In this document: positions 51,132 through 53,316 of the stretch, in pieces
Layout: every line of letters begins with the position of its first letter
How positions within the stretch are numbered: the first letter of the stretch is position 1
From: Flavipsychrobacter sp964461535
GTDB taxonomy: Bacteria; Bacteroidota; Bacteroidia; Chitinophagales; Chitinophagaceae
Reading direction: 5' to 3'
Length of the DNA: 53,316 nt
Assembly: GCA_964461535.1 (NCBI GenBank)
Contig: CAYWUY010000012.1
Span: 1 to 53,316, forward strand
Position numbers and translations under genes: made by a program
Notes under the pieces: model-generated
Seen by the model: the letters and a program-made list of their open reading frames with translations, nothing else
Database searches by the model: none
Told to the model about the DNA's origin: nothing

Positions 51132-53276
51132 ATGGAAAGAATTGAAAATTTGAAACGTCGAGTTGCTCAATTGATGGGAGAGGGCAAGTATCATGATGTA
51201 ATTAAATTATTGACAGATGATTTGTTGATACAATATAATGATAGTATGCTGTACTGTGATAAGAGTGCTGCTATATATTCAATATATCATATGGGTTACG
51301 ATGTGAATTTACATAAGAGATATATTGAAGATGCTATTAACTACCTCAACGTGTCGATAAAACTAGGGGTTTATTTACTGAATTTTTATATGAGAGGTAA
51401 ATGTTGGCTGCTGCTAAATAATACTCAAATGGCTCTTTTAGACTTGAATGAAGCTGCGAATATTACTAAAGAAAGTGCCAAAAAAGGTTCTAAAGAAGAG
51501 AAACTTGATAAGAATAGTCTTGAAATCCTTTACATAGAACTTTTCTCTCTGAGTAAAAAGTCAAATGACTTTGATAGTGCATTAGCTTATTTAAATGAAG
51601 CTTACGCTATTCAAAATAGCCCTAAAATAATTGAAGAAATTTTTCGCTTATATTTTGAATATGGTAGAATTGAAAAAGCCAAATTGATATATGATAGTTA
51701 CGTTAATAGACTATCTAATAATGTTAATTTAAATAAACTATATGCATCCTTACTGTTTCAATACTTTGGTTATGAAGAGGCTGAAAAAGTAACACAAGAA
51801 ATTTTTCATAATACGGATAAAATTGCTGAATGTAAGTATTCAATGGCAATGAATTATTATTATTTAAGAAAGTACGCAAGATCTTTAGAACTTCTAGATA
51901 ATATCAAAGATTACTACAGTAACAATGCTGAATTCTTTAATTGGTTCGGGATTTTACTAGAAAAACTAGATAGAACACAAGAAGCTCTAGACTCTTACAG
52001 AAAAATATTAGAAATAGAAAATGATTCATTGGTTGCAAATGTAAATTTAGCATTACTGTATTTTAAAATAGGAAAATATAATAATTCATACGATTACTTT
52101 TGTAAAGCGTATAATTTAATTTATACAGGTAAAATACAAAGTGATTACGTTATAGCATTATGTGAAAAATATATTTTCTACAATGAAATTTTATTGAACA
52201 GACGAATTAAAATAACTCCATTTAGTCAAGCATTTGGAAAGTATTTTCTAAGAATTATATCTAGAATAGAAAATATAGATATAAAAATTCTTATAAAAAG
52301 TTTGATTTCTAAAATCGAGGGTCTCGTAGAAGATTTAAAGCAAATATCATGTTTTGCTCCTCCAATGTATATTGCTCATTACACGAAATTATCAGTTGTC
52401 GACAAGATTATCGGTTCTAACTCACAGTCTAGATTAATATATTATAACGCATCTTCCATGAATGATCCCGAAGAAGGTACTATTATACATGGTTTTTTAT
52501 TTGGTGGTAGTGTTGTTGAAGGTGAAGATAGGTTGCAAAATATTATTAAGTATAGAGAGGATAGTGATTGTAATGTTTACTTAGGTAGTTTTTTACCAGC
52601 TACAGACAGTTTACAAAATAAAGACTCTTTACAAATGTGGCGTACTTATGGAAAAGGTGATAATGGTGTAGATGCAGCGGGTGCATGTATGGTAATGAGA
52701 GTTGATTATTTCGATAAGGAAACTACTTACTTTAATTATCGAAAATCTTATGATATAATATTGAGTAATAGAATTGCAAGTAGAACAGAAAATCGCCATA
52801 ATCAATCGTTGTTTAAAGTCTATTATCTTAATAAGCAATATGAGGTAGTTAACGCTCTAGAACAAGAAAAAAAAGAAATAGAAGATTGCATGAGCAGTTT
52901 GAAAATGCATTGCAACAAATATTTTAAAGTGCTTGACTCAATAAAGGATTCTGAATTGAAAAGTGATTTAGAGAAGGTAGTTTTTGATATAGTTAGTCAA
53001 GTCAATTATCTCTTTAAGTCTTCTGACTATAGTTTTGAAAATGAATATAGGGTTATTCAATATGCTGAAGCTACAGATTCGATTGTGAAAATTGATGAAA
53101 CCCAGTTTCCTAAGAAGTTGTATATTGAGTCTAATAAAGATCCTCGTAATCATTTAGTAGAGGTGGTGCTAGGTCCTAAGATTGCAGATAGAAATCATTG
53201 GCTATATCTTTCTAAGCTAATGCATACTTATAACCCTGATTTCAAGCTAACAAAATCGACCATAAAATTCCAGTAG
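51132..53276 (+). CDS. TPR protein fused to a DUF2971-like domain
   Basis: From the ATG at 51132 the product is about 714 residues; a TTG at 51123 would add three. Residues ~1-320 are degenerate TPR helices (Leu-Leu-Asp-Asn-Ile-Lys, Asn-Trp-Phe-Gly-Ile-Leu-Leu-Glu-Lys-Leu-Asp, Ala-Leu-Asp-Ser-Tyr-Arg-Lys). The C-terminal part resembles DUF2971: His416-Tyr417-Thr418, Asn-Ala-Ser-Ser-Met-Asn-Asp-Pro-Glu-Glu at 439-448, Met-Trp-Arg-Thr-Tyr-Gly and Glu636-Asn-Glu638-Tyr-Arg640. Family function is unknown. No signal peptide. The gene is strongly AT-rich: 15 and 13 G+C in the 60-base lines from 51601 and 52021, against 24 in the line from 50041 of its neighbour, which hints at transfer. No mobility gene is in view. 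Confidence 0.8.
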   Translation: MERIENLKRRVAQLMGEGKYHDVIKLLTDDLLIQYNDSMLYCDKSAAIYSIYHMGYDVNLHKRYIEDAINYLNVSIKLGVYLLNFYMRGKCWLLLNNTQMALLDLNEAANITKESAKKGSKEEKLDKNSLEILYIELFSLSKKSNDFDSALAYLNEAYAIQNSPKIIEEIFRLYFEYGRIEKAKLIYDSYVNRLSNNVNLNKLYASLLFQYFGYEEAEKVTQEIFHNTDKIAECKYSMAMNYYYLRKYARSLELLDNIKDYYSNNAEFFNWFGILLEKLDRTQEALDSYRKILEIENDSLVANVNLALLYFKIGKYNNSYDYFCKAYNLIYTGKIQSDYVIALCEKYIFYNEILLNRRIKITPFSQAFGKYFLRIISRIENIDIKILIKSLISKIEGLVEDLKQISCFAPPMYIAHYTKLSVVDKIIGSNSQSRLIYYNASSMNDPEEGTIIHGFLFGGSVVEGEDRLQNIIKYREDSDCNVYLGSFLPATDSLQNKDSLQMWRTYGKGDNGVDAAGACMVMRVDYFDKETTYFNYRKSYDIILSNRIASRTENRHNQSLFKVYYLNKQYEVVNALEQEKKEIEDCMSSLKMHCNKYFKVLDSIKDSELKSDLEKVVFDIVSQVNYLFKSSDYSFENEYRVIQYAEATDSIVKIDETQFPKKLYIESNKDPRNHLVEVVLGPKIADRNHWLYLSKLMHTYNPDFKLTKSTIKFQ

Positions 53277-53316
53277 AAAATATTTTTATTACAGTTTTAA
53301 ACCTTTTATAATGGTC

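Overview
The window is chromosomal DNA of a member of the Bacteroidota, most likely of the Chitinophagaceae type. Several independent signs agree: secreted proteins with type IX secretion C-terminal domains (type A at the ends of the first two large proteins, type B/CHU_C at 37105-40332), many copies of the Bacteroidota promoter element TAnnTTTG, the rpmB-rpmG-DUF4295 ribosomal cluster, a MurF-alanine racemase fusion, and a coaBC-porD-DUF4296 cluster. I see no phage, insertion sequence, CRISPR array or plasmid function. The content is mostly core chromosome with a few accessory blocks.

Layout. 1-4740: a secreted LamG protein, convergent with a two-gene unit encoding a small secreted protein and a large BNR/VPS10-like propeller with PKD domain. 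4844-7404: rpsA (TTG start behind a strong Shine-Dalgarno sequence), then a gene-poor stretch and two identical tRNA-Val(TAC). 7553-14075: stress and small-molecule region. It holds a DinB-like protein, an ohrR-ohr-DUF1304-nitroreductase operon with an operator, a short AraC regulator, an SDR, then an ArsR regulator with a double operator driving SRPBCC-VOC, SRPBCC and flavin reductase-like genes. 14128-27550: housekeeping, with fabF, purC, an M16 zinc protease, two tandem outer-membrane barrels, a conserved small protein plus PhnP-like hydrolase, murF-alr, isoaspartyl peptidase, a PyrR-like phosphoribosyltransferase and a MacB-like permease. 27619-30742: MFS transporter, rpmB-rpmG-DUF4295 and two orphan receiver proteins. 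30750-36798: an AT-rich block of membrane glycosyltransferase genes and an ABC transporter pair, then a metallophosphoesterase and an FMN reductase. 37105-45661: a giant adhesin-like type IX substrate followed by flippase, prfA, chain-length determinant and O-antigen ligase/polymerase genes, which look like a surface polysaccharide locus with prfA inside it. 45748-53276: aminotransferase, the DUF4296-porD-coaBC operon, an 11-TPR protein and a TPR-DUF2971-like fusion protein.

How the genes work together. Surface biology dominates: three type IX cargo proteins, the secretion component PorD, lipid-linked sugar and polysaccharide export genes, and outer-membrane barrels. The second theme is peroxide, electrophile and aromatic stress, where two regulator-led operons (OhrR and ArsR) carry readable operators overlapping TTG-N20-TAnnTTTG promoters. 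The most interesting items for follow-up are the strong SD plus TTG start of rpsA, the TPR-DUF2971-like protein in unusually AT-rich DNA, the 4-Cys repeat adhesin, the small protein/propeller pair, and the direct repeats before the ABC operon. I did not find a clearly new multi-gene defence or mobile system; claims of novelty below are candidates only.
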